DNA from: Ambrosia x helenae
Lineage: Eukaryota; Streptophyta; Magnoliopsida; Asterales; Asteraceae
Assembly: GCA_030844895.1 (NCBI GenBank)
Contig: CM061231.1
Coordinates: 83,920,706 to 83,984,705, forward strand
Direction of reading: 5' to 3'
DNA: 64,000 nt
The translations under genes were made by a program, and so were the position numbers. Of the stretch, positions 25,192 to 37,627 are shown piece after piece (position 1 is the first letter of the stretch; every line of letters starts with the position of its first letter). The notes under the pieces were generated by a model that made no database searches, was not told where the DNA came from, and was given only the letters and a program-made list of their open reading frames with translations.

Positions 25192-25227
25192 GAATTCCGG
25201 GACGGAATTCTCTTAACGGGGGGAGAA
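25192..25227 (+). promoter_or_regulatory. PPT and upstream inverted repeat of element B
   Basis: GAATTCC-GGGAC-GGAATTC (7-bp perfect stem, 25192-25210) is followed by TCTTAACGGGGGGAGAA, the polypurine tract abutting the 3' LTR at 25228. Confidence 0.8.
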
Positions 25228-28200
25228 TGTGACAACCGGCAAATTTCGTACAACGATTAACGTGAAGCTAATCATGTTTTAGAAATAATTAACATGGTTT
25301 AAGGTTAATTATGGTTAGTTGAGCTAATATGAGTCCTACGATGTCCTTTTGAAAGTTCGTTGAAGTCTTGATGCCTTTAAAGAAAGACTTCGCGTGTTTA
25401 ACGTAACGAACTGACATCAGCAAAAATTTGTCAACTGGAATAACATAAGCTTATTCTATGAAAATACGACATGTATTAACTGTCGATGCGATCGAATGAG
25501 AAATCGGCGTGGTAAACGGTCTAAAACGCAGCGTTTTGGATAACGCGGAGAGGAACTGACGTGGGATTCGAACGTCAAAACGTGTGGTTTTAACCGTTAT
25601 CGAACTTTCGGAATAATTATTTATTATAAATAACTTCATTTATTTAGTTTCGAAAGTAAACGGGTCGTCTAAATGAAGTATAGCTCGACCGGATCGATTA
25701 ACGCGATTTTAACGCGTGTTCCGTTTTCACGCGTCGAGTTACGAAAATAACATTTAAATTGCTCGGTTTAGTTATGTTTTTCATTTCGAATAAAACCGAC
25801 TAGTTTTTGTAATTAATTATCGGGCCTAATAATAAACCGAAGCGTTTTCGTTTAAAACGGGTTCGATACGCGGTGCACAACCACCAACCCTAACCCTAAG
25901 TATAAAAAGGCACAATAATCTTCTCCTTCTCCATATGGCAGCCGCATACCCTCTCTCTCTACTCTCTCTCTCTAAAACCGGGTATACCTCTCTCTCTCCT
26001 CGAACTCTCCCTCTCTTCTCACTAATACAGAAGCAACAACCACCCAAACCTTGTCGTGGGTGCCGATCGTCCCTTTTGTGGTGGTTACGAGGTGGAATAC
26101 GGTCCGAGGTGGTGGTTTCAAGGTAGAAAACGATGGGTGGTGGTGGTTTTGAGGTAGGAGACGTACGGTAGAGGTAGTGATGGGTTAGGTGGCTGTGCGG
26201 TGGTTCTGCAGCCCAAAGCGCGCAGGAAACAACAGCAGAGGGTGGTTGTGGTGGCTGTGCGGTGGTTTCAGGTCCGATAATGGACAAAAACAGCAGTGGC
26301 GCGTAGGTTTTAGCCCAAAACGGGCTGTAAAGGCAGTATAATGGTGGTTCTCGTGGGTCTAGAAGGGTCGGTGGTGGTGGTACGAGTTGAATGGTGGCCG
26401 ATCAGCTTAGATCTAGGGGTTTCGAGTGGTTTGTGAGGTGGAGGCGGCCTGTTATGTTGGTATTGGGTCTCGAAAGTCGGGTTCGGGTGCCTTTGAATGG
26501 CCGAAGGTTGTGGTCAGGTAGTGGTGGTCCGATGGTGAGTTGGTTGTGGCTCGGGATGGTGGTTACTTACAGAGATGGTTGTAGGTTGTGGTCCGGCGGA
26601 TTATGGCGGTTCAACGCGATAAACACAAGGGTTTCAGGTCAAGGGATTAGTTCGAGTGTGGGTTCGTGTTCGGGTCAGATCTGCCTCGGGTCAGATCTGG
26701 TCAACCTTGCTCACGGATTAGGTTTCGGGTACGGGATAAACACGGGTCAACCCCGGTCAAACTGAGTCAAGCTCGGTCAGCTGGTCAACGGGTCAGACCG
26801 AGTCAACTCGGTCAAACATGTCGACTCGGTTGAACACGTCGTTCTAGACGCATCAAGTCGCGCGCGCACGTTTTGGTATAATTATTTGTGTTTACTTTGC
26901 ATTGCATATTATAATTATAAACACAAATAAAACCGGAGTTTAACTCGCGAACGGACCGAAAATAATAAACAGAAAGTATAAGTCGGATGTTCGGTTTCGT
27001 ATATTAGCGTGACATGGCTAATTATCGGACTTAAATTGTGTATATTTTTATAAATAGTAAAATTTATATAATTGTCGAAACGTATAAAGTCTCGTGGATT
27101 GAGATTGCGGATAAATGAATTTGACGCCTTGTGATTTGAAATTGATTTTGGGAAATTGTAGACAACTTGTATTGTCTGGTTTATACAAAAACAGAGGGAA
27201 CTCTGCCAAAATTTTTATAAAATCCGAAGCGCAAAGGCGTTATTGTGGTTCGTCTTTATTAACTATTTTCAAGTGTTTGACAAGACTAATTCGATACAAA
27301 ATCGCGACGTTTTAATGAAGAGTATTGGAAACAATAATAGTCGATCACGAACAATATTAGCAAAACAAATATATAGTTTTGTCGAGCGTCAATTGTGTCA
27401 ACTTCAATGGTTTTTGGTAACCAAAACATTGTTAAATGTACGGATTTGAAATACGTAGACGCTCAACTTATTGGGGAAAAATTATTTGAAAGTAATGTTT
27501 TGAAAGCACTTAAAACACTCGGATTTTGTGAAAAGAAATAACAAATGTTATTAAACGGATTTTAATAACTATATTATATTTCCGCAAGGTATATTATCCA
27601 AAAATATTTATACAAAGCAACTCCATTTATCCGATTTACGAGACAAGCTATTACTCGGGATGAGTTATGCGTTTCGTAGTAGTAGTCCAACATGGTTTAC
27701 ACACGAATAGTAACAGGTGCGCGACTTGGGTACTATGTCGTATGTGAACTCATGAATTATGATAAGTCACGATCGGTTCGTCGAGTTAAAACACTTAAAG
27801 ACTCGGGTTAGTACACACGAGTCAAGATAGTCGAATAAACTATCTTTTAACCGGAAAATAAGCTAGGCTCATATATGATAGACTTTAAGGTGTCCTTTAT
27901 TGGTAATTAGGGCACGAGGAAACCGGTCAAAGCTTTGGGCTTTATTTGCTAGCTAAGCATGGAAATTAAGGTGAGTTTCACGGCCCCATTTTACTGTTTT
28001 AACTGGGGGAAAGATATGTTTGTCAAAAGTTATCACATATTGAAATGTTTTCAAAGGTTAAAAAGTGATAAGTGGCATGATGAGTACTTGAGTTTTTGGT
28101 CGCCACTCGGGGTTGGGTCCTCGCTACTGTAACCATTAATTCAGGTAAATGAAACTGAAGGAATATTTGGATAGTACTATTGGTGCCTGACAAGGCCCAC

Positions 28201-28864
28201 CCCTAATCGATAGCGTCGATTATGCATCGGCGTATGCCTGGGGTGCACGTATTCTGAACTTAAGTCGTTGGGTTCCGAGAAACGACTTGGAGCGGGGCAT
28301 ATTTATTAGTCTTGGTTTGGTTATGGGACTCAGGGGATTGCTCATCATCATAATTTGTAGGAGCTAGCTACTCCATACAAAGGCCACAAAATGTGCTGGA
28401 TTTGCACAGGATATAAAAATGTGCTGGATTTGCACAGGATATAAAAATGTGCTGGATTTGCACAGGATGTAAAAATGTGCTGGATTTGCACAGGATGTAA
28501 AAATGTCGTATTTACGAAACTAAAACCTGTGAACTCACCAATATTTTATATATTGACGTCTTTTTAAACATATCTTTCAGGTAACTAAGTGCTGAACAGG
28601 TATGCGGCTAGTACGGTGGAATTTGGGATGTCGGACACTGGTTGGGGGTTTCATCTATTGTTACCATCGGGTTGGGACATAAACGGAAACACCCCACTTT
28701 AAAACTTAATGTTTGTGGTTTTAAGTAATGTTTGAAACCAGGTACTCCTTCCCGACATCTTAATATAATGATCTTTTCTAATTAAATATAGTTTGTGTTA
28801 ATCTTGACTTTGATATGCTTTCGAGCGTCGCGCCACGTGTTTCCGCCATTGGCGTGGTGTGACA
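25228..28864 (+). mobile_element. element B 3' LTR (3637 bp)
   Basis: It is nearly identical to the 5' LTR. Differences seen: G/A at about 16064/26033, G/A at about 16246/26215, G/C at about 16647/26616, a 1-bp G insertion near 26733, and A/G near 28686. The promoter site and 28-bp repeats are retained. It is followed by TSD TATAC. Confidence 0.92.
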
Positions 28865-28997
28865 TATACGAAGTTGTATTTGAAATTACTATTAAGGCAA
28901 TATTTTGATTATTAAAAAAATATAACGTTCGCAACTCAACTTGGACGTTAATTCTTTTCGTAGTTCGGGTAGTGTATATATAAATATATATGTATAT

Positions 28998-31365
28998 ATA
29001 TTTCTAGTATTGTAAAGTAAGGTTTGCTAATAAAATTTAATTGCAATACATAGCTTTAATTGTACAAAATGATAGATTTGACCATCCAATATGTTTCTTA
29101 TATTTTATAAAAATTTGGGCAGAGTCTCCTCTGTTTTTGTAAGAAACCAGACAACGCAAGTCGTCTATTTTATCTCAAGACTCAATAGTCAAATTTCACG
29201 ACACGCAACATTATTTAACTAAGTTATTTTACTCGACGAATGGTTTAACTTAAAACGCCATAATAATGAGAAACTATACATTTCGACAAGTGATATGTTT
29301 ACATATGTAGTTTAACATTTAATTATCCTCGCGACATTAAGTATATTATAAGTTAGTTATTTTTCCGTCGCTTCGAGTCACTAATAAAATAGCTTGTAGT
29401 CGCAATCGGTTCGGTTCGTTCTACACAAAAATAATCTAACCTTACGCGAAGGAAAAGATAAAAGAGACCGAATAAAGGTGCGCGTTATACCTTCCCAATA
29501 TGTGCTAGCGAACCGAGCGTCGACAGATCTGATCGCTTTGACCGGGTTTGACCCATTGACTAAAGTTGACCTGTTGACCAGCTCTTGACCTGAACCGAAG
29601 CTTGACAAACTCTAACCGGTTCTGACCGATTGACTCGGAAGGAAAAATGAACCACGATTGAGACTAACCATAACAATGTCCTGTTGTCGACAACATAACA
29701 ATCGTCACATCCGGCCGTAATAAAAAGAACAGACAGAGACAAGGAGTTGGCGAGTAAAAGAAATCAAAAAAAGAGAAACATTAAAGGCAAACCTTCAAAA
29801 CGAGTCCGGCCGACTGTTTGCTCGTGACCAGCCACAACCACGAACAAGAACACTCGATTGAAAAATAAGAGGCGTCTTCGAGTTAGGGGTAGATGGTCGG
29901 GTCGTGACCTGTGTTGCTGCCGCTGCTGTTGATCTGTGCCTCAGCATCATCCTCGTCCGTTCCTGATGTCATGGCGGCGGGTAGGGTGGTTATGTGATGG
30001 TTGCCGCTACTTATTTGGAGAGGAAAGGAGGGTGCTGGCTGGTCAGTGAGTAAGAGGAAAGAAGAGGTTTGGGTGATGGTGGTTGTTGGCTCGGGTTCAA
30101 TCGGAACCCCTGTCCGGTTGCCGGACTGTAACGAGAGGGAGGAGGAGAGTAAGGAAAGGTGTGAATATTTCTAGTATTGTAAAGTAAGGTTTGCTAATAA
30201 AATTTAATTGCAATACGTATTTTTAATTGTACAAAATGATAGATTTGACCATCCAATATGTTCCTTATATTTTACAAAAATTTGGGCAGAGTCTCCTCTG
30301 TTTTTGTAAGAAACCAGACAACGCAAGTCGTCTATTTTATCTCAAGACTCAATAGTCAAATTTCACGACACGCAACATTATTTAACTAAGTTATTTTACT
30401 CGATGAATGGTTTAACTTAAAACGCCATAATAATGAGAAACTATACATTTCGACAAGTGATATGTTTACATATGTAGTTTAACATTTAATTATCCTCGCG
30501 ACATTAAGTATATTATAAGTTAGTTATTTTTCCGTCGCTTCGAGTCGCTAATAAAATAGCTTTTAGTCGCAATCGGTTCGGTTCTTCTACACAAAAATAA
30601 TCTAACCTTACGCGAAGGAAAAGATAAAAGAGACCGAATAAAGGTGCGCGTTATACCTTCCCAATATGTGCTAGCGAATCGAGCGTCGACAGATCTGATC
30701 GCTTTGACCGGGTTTGACCCATTGACTAAAGTTGACCGGAATGGAATCTGACTACAGTTGACCAGAAGTTGACCTGTTGACAGCTCTTGACCTGAACCGA
30801 AGCTTGACAAACTCTAACCGGTTCTGACAGATTGACTCGGAAGGAAAAATGAACCACGATTGAGACTAACCATAACAATGTCCTGTTGTCGACAACATAA
30901 TCATCGTCACATCCGGCCATAATAAAAAGAACAGACAGAGACAAGGAGTTGGCGAGTAAAAGAAATCAAAAAAAGAGAAACATTAAAGGCAAACCTTCAA
31001 AACGAGTCCGGCCGACTGTTTGCTCGTGACCAGCCACAACCACGAACAAGAACACTCGATTGAAAAATAAGAGGCGTCTTCGGGTTAGGGGTAGATGGTC
31101 GGGTCGTGACCTGTGTTGCTGCCGCTGCTGTTGATCTGTGCCTCAGCATCATCCTCGTCCGTTCCTGATGTCATGGCGGCGGGTAGGGTGGTTATGTGAT
31201 GGTTGCCGCTACTTATTTGGAGAGGAAAGGAGGGTGCTGGCTGGTCAGTGAGTAAGAGGAAAGAAGAGGTTCGGGTGATGGTGGTTGTTGGCTCGGGTTC
31301 AATCGGAACCCTTGTCCGGTTGCCGGACTGTAACGAAAGGGAGGAGGAGAGTAAGGAAAGGTGTG
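28998..31365. repeat. ~1.2-kb tandem duplication inside element A's right LTR
   Basis: Unit 1 (28998-30164) and unit 2 (30165-31365) are near-identical. The partner LTR has this segment once (about 10063-11260). The junction ...GGTGTG|AATATTTC lies in the leader region. Unit 2 keeps a short GGAATGGAATCTGAC block that unit 1 lacks, so each has since changed. Confidence 0.85.
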
Positions 31366-32050
31366 TGTGGGTTGGTGGTAGAGGTGATTGTTTGCGAGGA
31401 TGAGGGAGTTTGGTGGCAGTTATGGCGGTGGTTGGAGGTGTATGCAGAGGAGAGGATGAGGGTGGTGGTTGGCGGCGCCGCCGCGTTCGGTGGCCGGAGT
31501 GGAGGCTGGCGGCGGACTTGAGGTAAATAAAGGAGAGTGTTTGGATGTTGAACGTGTGGAGAAAAATGCAGGGAAAGGGAGGAGGAGCAAGAATATAGGG
31601 CTAGGGTTTATGAGCTTGTAAGGGGTAAGGGTGATGAAGGAGATAGAGATATTATATAGCTAGGGTATTAGGTTAGGTGGAAGGATATACCGCATATACG
31701 AACCGGTCAAATGTCTCGACACTCGTTTAAATACGTAACTAGTCTTAACTGCTAAAATAGTAATTTTGTGAAAGTTATTTATGTAAACCGACTTAAAACG
31801 AGTGGTTGGACTATGTATTTCTTATAATATATTTTTAGTCGCATTTAAAAATTTACATGGATACAGGTCGGTTTACCAGTATGTCATTACTTACGACGCG
31901 TTATTTGGCGAATTTAAATAATTAAATTTATTAATGAATAAGAATGTATTTCTTGTTAACGAGATATTATGGTTAACGATTTAAAATTGTTTTATTAATA
32001 AAATATTATTATTATTATATTATCCGAGAAACGCTGGGCGTTACACAACT

Positions 32051-33011
32051 CACTTGGAATTGACATATGATAATCATGTTTCTAACTAGATGTGGGGACA
32101 ATATAGGATTGATGGGGTAAGATCAAGAATCTTTGGTGCATGGAAAGTGCAACTAACAAAGATGGTAAGTCAATGTTTCTTGATCCATGTAGGGATAAAG
32201 CTAATTAACATTCTAGTGTAAAGTCTTAGGAATGTGGGGATAAGACATATGCATTAGTGTTGAGTGCAAGATCCAAAGATCTTACACACATATGTATGTG
32301 TGTCGTATATATATGTACGTATGCGTGGGTTAGTTATTTTTGGTAAGTCAATGGTTATGGAAGGAATAAGTAGAAAAGTGTTTGGCTAATTGGGGTGGAA
32401 TCTAGGTGACTTGAAGTGATGGTTCATTGATGTGTAAGAGTTTGATCTTTGAAAATCACAATACACCCATGTGTGTATGTGTATGCCGTCGCACACATGT
32501 ATGTATACACATATATATATATATATTTTTTTGAACATTTTAAATCCATGTCTTGTATAAATATACATTCACATGTTATAATTAGAGGTTAAGTGTGTCC
32601 TTTGTACAAGTTTATGTAATACAAGATAATATATAATTGTGTGCACATTATATACTTTGTAACTAGTTGCCTTACTAGTCGTTTTTGGATATTGTGTTCG
32701 GATAATCCTTGTATATGGACATTGTTTGTTTTTGTTCTTGATTGAATCACAATTGAAACATTATGTACCATTGTATGAGTTTCCCAAACTAGTGTTTTTG
32801 GCATGATCTCTCTATAGCTCATGATAACTATTCGACTAGCTATGAAATTGTATTCCTAGCGTGCCAAATGCTAAACTGTAAGCATCGAAATTGGTTTGTT
32901 GAGACCCTGTATGGCTTAATTTTATTGAAATATGTAAAATGAAATGTCATGCACAATGTATACATGTAGTCAAGTGTACGGATATGACCTATGATTTTGA
33001 CGGGTGTCACA
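32051..33011 (-). mobile_element. element T 3' LTR, second part
   Basis: It continues the LTR broken at 8975, aligns to 52920-53865, and ends GGGTGTCACA. A (TA)n microsatellite of 8 units is at 32511-32526. The two parts total 2983 bp against 2980 bp in the right LTR. Confidence 0.85.
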
Positions 33012-33048
33012 TTCCCCCCCCTGTTTGAGGAATTTCGTCCGCGAAATT
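33012..33048 (-). promoter_or_regulatory. PPT and upstream inverted repeat of element T
   Basis: The minus strand reads AATTTCG-CGGA-CGAAATT (plus 33031-33048), then the purine tract CAAACAGGGGGGGGAA against the LTR. This fixes the minus-strand orientation. Confidence 0.78.
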
Positions 33049-33337
33049 TTTGGTGTTGGTCATCTGAACTGTGGGTCTCCTGGAAGAGATGTGGGTACTT
33101 GTGATTCATTTGGTCCTCACGCTCCCAAGTGTACTCGGGTCCGCGCTTGGAATTCCAATGCACCTTGACTAGTTTGACCTGACTGCAGCGAAGTTTCTGA
33201 ACCTTCGAGTCAGTTATCTCCAGTGGCTCCTCTATGAAATGGAGTTGCTTGTCAACGTAGATCTCCCCTGGAGGGATGATCAATGACTCATCAGCAAGAC
33301 ACCTTTTGAGATTCAAGACGTGAAATGTGTCATGCAC
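33042..33337 (-). pseudogene. element T integrase tail and chromodomain
   Basis: The frame begins with the conserved FHVLNLKRC-type linker. It continues through EEPLEITD...KLRCSQVKLVKVHW and RGPEYTWEREDQM, the chromodomain core with its aromatic residues. It stays open past the PPT into the LTR, so the usual stop has been lost. Chromodomains are thought to steer chromovirus integration to heterochromatin, fitting the TE-dense setting. It lies in the same frame as the preceding integrase piece, separated by a stop near 33386. Confidence 0.8.
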
Positions 33338-33385
33338 TCCACTGAGTTCTTCGGGCAGTTTGAGCTTGTATGCAACTGGTCCGAT

Positions 33386-34542
33386 TCATGCAAGAATCTC
33401 GAATGGACCTATGTATCTGGGATTGAGTTTCCCACGTTTTCCAAGCCTGGGTACTCCTTTCCATGGAGATACTTTGAGAAAAACTCTGTCACCTACTTGG
33501 AATTCTAAGGGTTTACGCCTTTGGTCTGCGTTGCTTTTCTGCCTGTCCCTAGCAGCTTTGAGTCTGTCTCGGATCTGAAAAATCTTGTCAGTCGTCTCCT
33601 GAATGAGTTCGAGACCTGTCATCTGCTTGTCCCCTACTTCTGCCCAACACACTGGGGATCGACACTTGCGTCCATACAACGATTCGAATGGTGCTGCTTT
33701 GATACTAGTGTGATAACTGTTATTGTAAGAAAATTCGATCAACGGAAAATGCGTATCCCGATTTACTCCAAAATCGACCACACACGCATGAAGCATATCT
33801 TCCAGTGTCTGAATGGTCCTTTCTCTTTGCCCATCGGTCTGAGGATGGTAAGCGGTGCTCAAATCCAGACTGGAACCAAGGGCTTCTTGCAATATTTGCC
33901 TAAACCTTGAAGTAAAACGACTATCTCGATCAGATATTATGGAGATGGGCACACCGTGTCTCGACACGATTTCATTGATCTATATCCTGGATAACTTCTC
34001 TGTCTCGTCTGTTTCCTTGATGGGCAAGAAATGTGCAGACTTTGTCAGACGATCGACAATTACCCAGATTGCATCATGATTACGAGGTGTCTTTGGCAAT
34101 TTAGTGATGAAGTCTATGGAAATTTGTTCCATTTCCAAACAGGAATCTCTGGTTGGTGAAGCATACCTGAAGGCTTCTGGTATTCGGCCTTGACCTTTGA
34201 ATATGTTAAACAATGTTTGACATAGGTCGCAATGCAACCCTTGAGGTTAGGCCACCAATAGAACTCCTTGAGGTCCTTGTACATTTTATCCGCACCGGGG
34301 TGTATCGAGTACTTGGACTTGTGTGCTTCATCCAGAACTATATCACGCAATCCTCCATACAATGGAACCCATATTCTATTCAAGGAATATTTTGTCCCGT
34401 CAGGTCTTGTCTCTAACTGATCGACCTGACTGTATAGAGCTTCATGCCCGATATTACTATCCTTGAGAGCTTCTTGCTGAGCTTGACGAATACGGGCCAT
34501 GAGATCGGTATGAATGGTCATGCCCAACGCGCGGACACTCAA
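33386..34542 (-). pseudogene. element T integrase
   Basis: The N-terminal zinc-binding part shows EAHKSKYSIHPGADKMY and YWWP, but the last cysteine of the HHCC motif is Tyr (HCLTY). The core follows with IDFITKLP (first Asp), ISDRDSRFTS (second Asp) and IQTLEDML (Glu), then the GKLNPRYIGPFEI region. Three pieces: 34542-34114, 34237-33980 after a frameshift, and 33967-33386 after a stop. The catalytic triad residues remain but the ORF is broken. Confidence 0.85.
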
Positions 34543-34743
34543 TGTTCTGGCACGTTCCTTTCGGCTTAATGCGTCTGCTACAATATTTGCCTTCTCTGGA
34601 TGGTACTTAATCTCACAGTCATAGTCATTGACTAGCTCAACCTATCATCTCTAACGCATGTTCAGGTCCTTCTGGTCAAAGATATGTTGCAAGCTCTTGT
34701 GATCGGTAAAGATAGTACATTTAGTCCCATAGAGGTAGTGCCT

Positions 34744-35022
34744 TCAAATCTTGAGTGCGAACATTAGTGCACCCAATTCTAAATCATGGGTTGTGTATTT
34801 CCATTCGTGCACCTTGAGCTGGCGTGAGGCATAGGCAATAACCTTATTCCTCTTCATTAGGACACAACCGAGACCTTGGGGAGATGCATCGCAATAGACT
34901 ACGAAATCTTTAGCTCCCTCTGGCAACGAGAGATTTGGTGCGCTGCATAACTTGAGCTTCAAAAGCTGGAAAGCTGATTCTTGCGAATCTCCGCATTCGA
35001 ATATCTTGTCTTTTTGTGTCAA
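34744..35022 (-). pseudogene. element T RNase H
   Basis: The Ty3 RNase H region is recognisable by VYCDASPQGLGCVLM, VIAYASRQLK and YTTHDLELGALMFALK. A frameshift separates it from RT, and stops close the piece before the integrase. Confidence 0.82.
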
Positions 35023-35065
35023 GACATGTTAGGGACTGGGCTATTTTTGAAAAGTTCTCGATGAT

Positions 35066-35745
35066 TCAACGATAATAGCCAGCTAACCCTAGAAATTGTC
35101 GAACTTCAGTTGGGGTATTAGGTCTGGCCCAATTTTTGATCGCTTCAATCTTGGCTGGATCGACATGTATACCTTTGTGGTTCACAACGTGACCAAGGAA
35201 GTGAACTTCATGAATCCAGAATTCGCATTTGGAAAATTTGGCATATAGTTTCTCGCTCTTAAGCAGAGTGAGAATTTCCCTCAAATGTTGTTCGTGTTCC
35301 TCTTGGGTTCGTGAATAGGTCAGAATGTCATCAATGAATACAATCACGGACTTGTCGAGGTAAGGCTTGCACACCCAGTTCATCATATCCATGAACACTG
35401 CTCGTGTGTTTGTCATACCGAACGACATTACTAGGAACTCATAATGACTAACCACGTCCTAAAAGCAGTCTTGGGAGTACCCTCCTCATGGATACGCAAC
35501 TGATGATAGCCTGACCCCAGGTCAATCTTCGAGTAGAAACTCGAACGTTGCAATTGATCAAACAAATCATCGATCCTGGGAAGAGGATAACGGTTCTTCA
35601 TCGCAAGCTTGTTTAACTCTCTGTAATCGATGCACATGCGAAACGATCCATCCTTTTTCTTGACAATTAAGACTGGAGCTCCCTGGGGTGACGAGCTCAG
35701 TCGAATGAATCCTTTGTCAAGTAGTTCCTGCAACTGGTTGGATAG
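35066..35745 (-). pseudogene. element T reverse transcriptase
   Basis: Motifs in order: LLDKGFIR, KKKDGSFRMCIDYRELN, YSKIDLGSGYHQ, SFGMTN, VFIDDILTYS (the Y/FxDD active site present as FIDD), FLGHVV and FLGLAGYYR. A 1-nt frameshift near 35450 splits it, and a nonsense codon at 35749-35751 cuts it from the protease side. Length and order match Ty3 chromovirus RT. Confidence 0.88.
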
Positions 35746-35751
35746 TTCCTA

Positions 35752-36460
35752 CATCTCAGAGGGAGCTAGACCGTAAGGCGAACAGGCTACAGGAGCAGCT
35801 TCGGGAATAAGGTCAATACGGAACTCGACTTGTCTCAGGGGTGGCAATCCTGGCAGATCTTCGGGAAAGGCTTCAGGAAATTCCTTCACGACAAGGATGT
35901 CTTCGATTCTTCTCTCCTCGAGTTTCTTCTCAATCACGTGCGCCAAGAATGCAAAATGGCCTTTCCGCAAACATTTCTGGGCTATCATGCAAGATATGAG
36001 TTGTAACGGAGTCTTCCGGCATTCTCCTTTAATGGACAAAACCTCTCCATCTGGTAACGGAATCCAAACTATCCTCACAAAACAGATAACTGCAGATCGA
36101 TGCTTCGACAACCAATCCATTCCAATAACGACATCGAAACTTCCTAACTAGATAGGTTGAAAATCGATACGGAACTCATGACCTCCTAGTTCCAACGCAG
36201 AGTTCCTAACTACTTCTTCAGACTTAATTGTCTTACCATTGGCCAATTCTATTGAGTAATGGGTGTGTAACTTATTTGACTTTACTCCAACGGCTTGTTT
36301 AAAGTTGGTTGACACAAAGCTCAAATCAGCATCGGTATCAAAAAATACAGAAGCAGCGTGATTGTTTACGAGAAACGTACCCGTGAAAACGTTACGATCC
36401 TCGCGCGCATCTTCTGCGCCCATGATAAAAGCCCTGCCTCGAGCTTTGCCTTTCAGCGTG
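35752..36460 (-). pseudogene. element T protease and protease-RT linker
   Basis: The aspartic protease motif appears as FFDTDADLSFV: the catalytic Asp is kept, but the glycine of the D-[ST]-G triad is Asp, which should disable it. After a stop at 36148-36150 the linker continues in the same frame with MDWLSKH and FPEAFPEDLPGLPP, the usual approach to RT. This part belongs to the same frame as the zinc knuckles. Confidence 0.8.
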
Positions 36461-37627
36461 GAGCAGTCTTTCTTTAAATGGTCAGTGCCTCCACATTTGA
36501 AACATCCTGGTCTACCATCATTGTTCACAACTGCCTTAGCTTGACACTGCACGGTAGGATGTCCCATCCGATTGCACTTCTTGCATTTGATCCTGTCACA
36601 TGTACCCACGTGATGCTACTTGCATTTGCTGCAAAATGGGTGGGGCCCGTTGTACGGCTTGCAAGTTTCAGTAGCGGTGGAAACAAAAACTTTGATGGTT
36701 TTCGGGCTTCTTATGGGAGTTGCCTTCCGAAATTTTCCCCTTCTTGAAATGGGACCACTTGCGCTTATTTCCAGAACTTTCACCCTTGTCGGATTCCTTT
36801 TGGGCCAAGGAACCCATGCGAACTGCGTCATCAGCGAGACTGTGCGCAAGAGTGACAGCGTGTTGAATGGAAGTTGGAGTAGCAGTGGTAACCATACTAC
36901 GGATCATAGGAGAAAGTCCCCAAATGTACCTTTCCACCCGCTTGTACTCAGGGGTAACCATGTGGGGAACCAAGCGAGAAAGCTCATGAAATCGGGTGGT
37001 AAAGGCAGCGATTTCCGCCCCGTTCATGGTCTGATTCCAGAATTCGGTTTCCAACTTCTGTAGCTCACTTCACGGGCAATACGTATCCAATAGCATGGTT
37101 TTTAGCTCGGTCCACGAAAGATTATAGGCAGCTTCGCGACCCAAGGTCTGCACTTGTAGGTTCCACCATGTCAATGCTTCATCTTGGAAGGTGCAAGTGA
37201 CATACTTGATCTTTTGGTCCTCTGAGCAACCACTGATATCAAGTACTGACTCGGTTTTCTCAATCCAACGGAAAATACCAATTGCTCCTTCTAACCCACG
37301 AAAGTTCCAAGGCTTGCATGCCATGAAAGTCTTGTAGGAACACCCACGCATGGTATTCTCTACTTCTGTGGAGTCAGAATGAATGGTTAATCAGTCGATG
37401 GAGTCGGCAAAAGATAAGATCAAGACTAAGAAGGGATAGGCAAAAGCTTTACCAGTCTCGGGATCATGGGTTCTGTGTCGGCCTGCTGCACCCAAACCGC
37501 CACTGGAATCAGCGCGGTTCGTTTCATGTTGTGCGATAGCTTGTGCAATTACCCTGGCTAGGTCCACTGAGGTGGTCGGAAAAGCTTCTTCCTCAGAAGT
37601 TGTTCGGGTGGTCCTTTTGGGAGGCAT
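36461..37627 (-). pseudogene. gag: element T gag with zinc knuckles
   Basis: It starts MPPKRTTRTTSEEE, then a retrotransposon-gag core (FRWIEKTESVLDISGC, ALTWWNLQV, FTTRFHELSRLVPHM). Two CCHC knuckles follow (CKKCNRMGHPTVQC and CFKCGGTDHLKKDC). Nonsense codons lie near 37391, at 37070-37072 and at 36616-36618, with a frameshift near 36700. Capsid-like packaging function was therefore lost. The start is supported by MPPKR, a common beginning for this gag family and mirrored by MPPRR in element G. Confidence 0.85.

Larger units (their letters stand above)
18912..25227 (+). mobile_element. element B internal region (coding-poor, 6.3 kb)
   Basis: No frame exceeds about 150 codons, and no zinc knuckle, protease, RT, RNase H or integrase motif is visible on either strand. 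Landmarks are a hairpin tandem array (20172-20538), a Val/Ala-rich coding-like relic (21341-21910), and PPT with its upstream inverted repeat at the right end. Base composition is more balanced than the AT-rich surroundings, suggesting old coding sequence or a structured RNA. Nothing else is recognised. Confidence 0.7.
15259..28864 (+). mobile_element. LARD-like LTR retrotransposon 'B' (13.6 kb, very young)
   Basis: LTRs at 15259-18894 and 25228-28864 start TGTGACAACC and end GGTGTGACA. TSD TATAC is at 15254-15258 and 28865-28869, and the empty site survives at 9936-9940. PBS and PPT are intact. Comparing the LTRs by eye I find four substitutions and one 1-bp indel, so insertion was recent. 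The 6.33-kb interior has no recognisable gag or pol, as in large retrotransposon derivatives, yet the cis signals are preserved. Confidence 0.92.
8976..32045 (-). mobile_element. pol-less Ty3 LTR element 'A', interrupted by element B
   Basis: It has left LTR 8976-11936, internal region 11937-14290, and right LTR 14291-15258 continued at 28870-32045. TSD CAACT flanks it (8971-8975, 32046-32050). The uninterrupted sequence ...TTAGTCAACTCACTTGG is present in the other element T LTR at 52915-52919, which proves insertion. PPT (minus strand) lies next to the left LTR and PBS next to the right LTR. The 2.35-kb interior encodes no gag or pol, so the element must have been mobilised in trans. LTR ends, leader and a repeat ORF tie it to element G. 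Confidence 0.88.
14291..32045 (-). mobile_element. element A 5' LTR, split by element B (14291-15258 and 28870-32045)
   Basis: The first part aligns to 8976-9940 with roughly 1% differences, and the remainder to 9941-11936. It is longer than its partner because of an internal tandem duplication (28998-31365). It ends GTTACA at 32045 before the TSD CAACT. Confidence 0.85.

Noticed and set aside
33320..37063. Plus-strand ORFs across the element T coding region
   Set aside because: They are antisense shadows of gag-pol on the minus strand.
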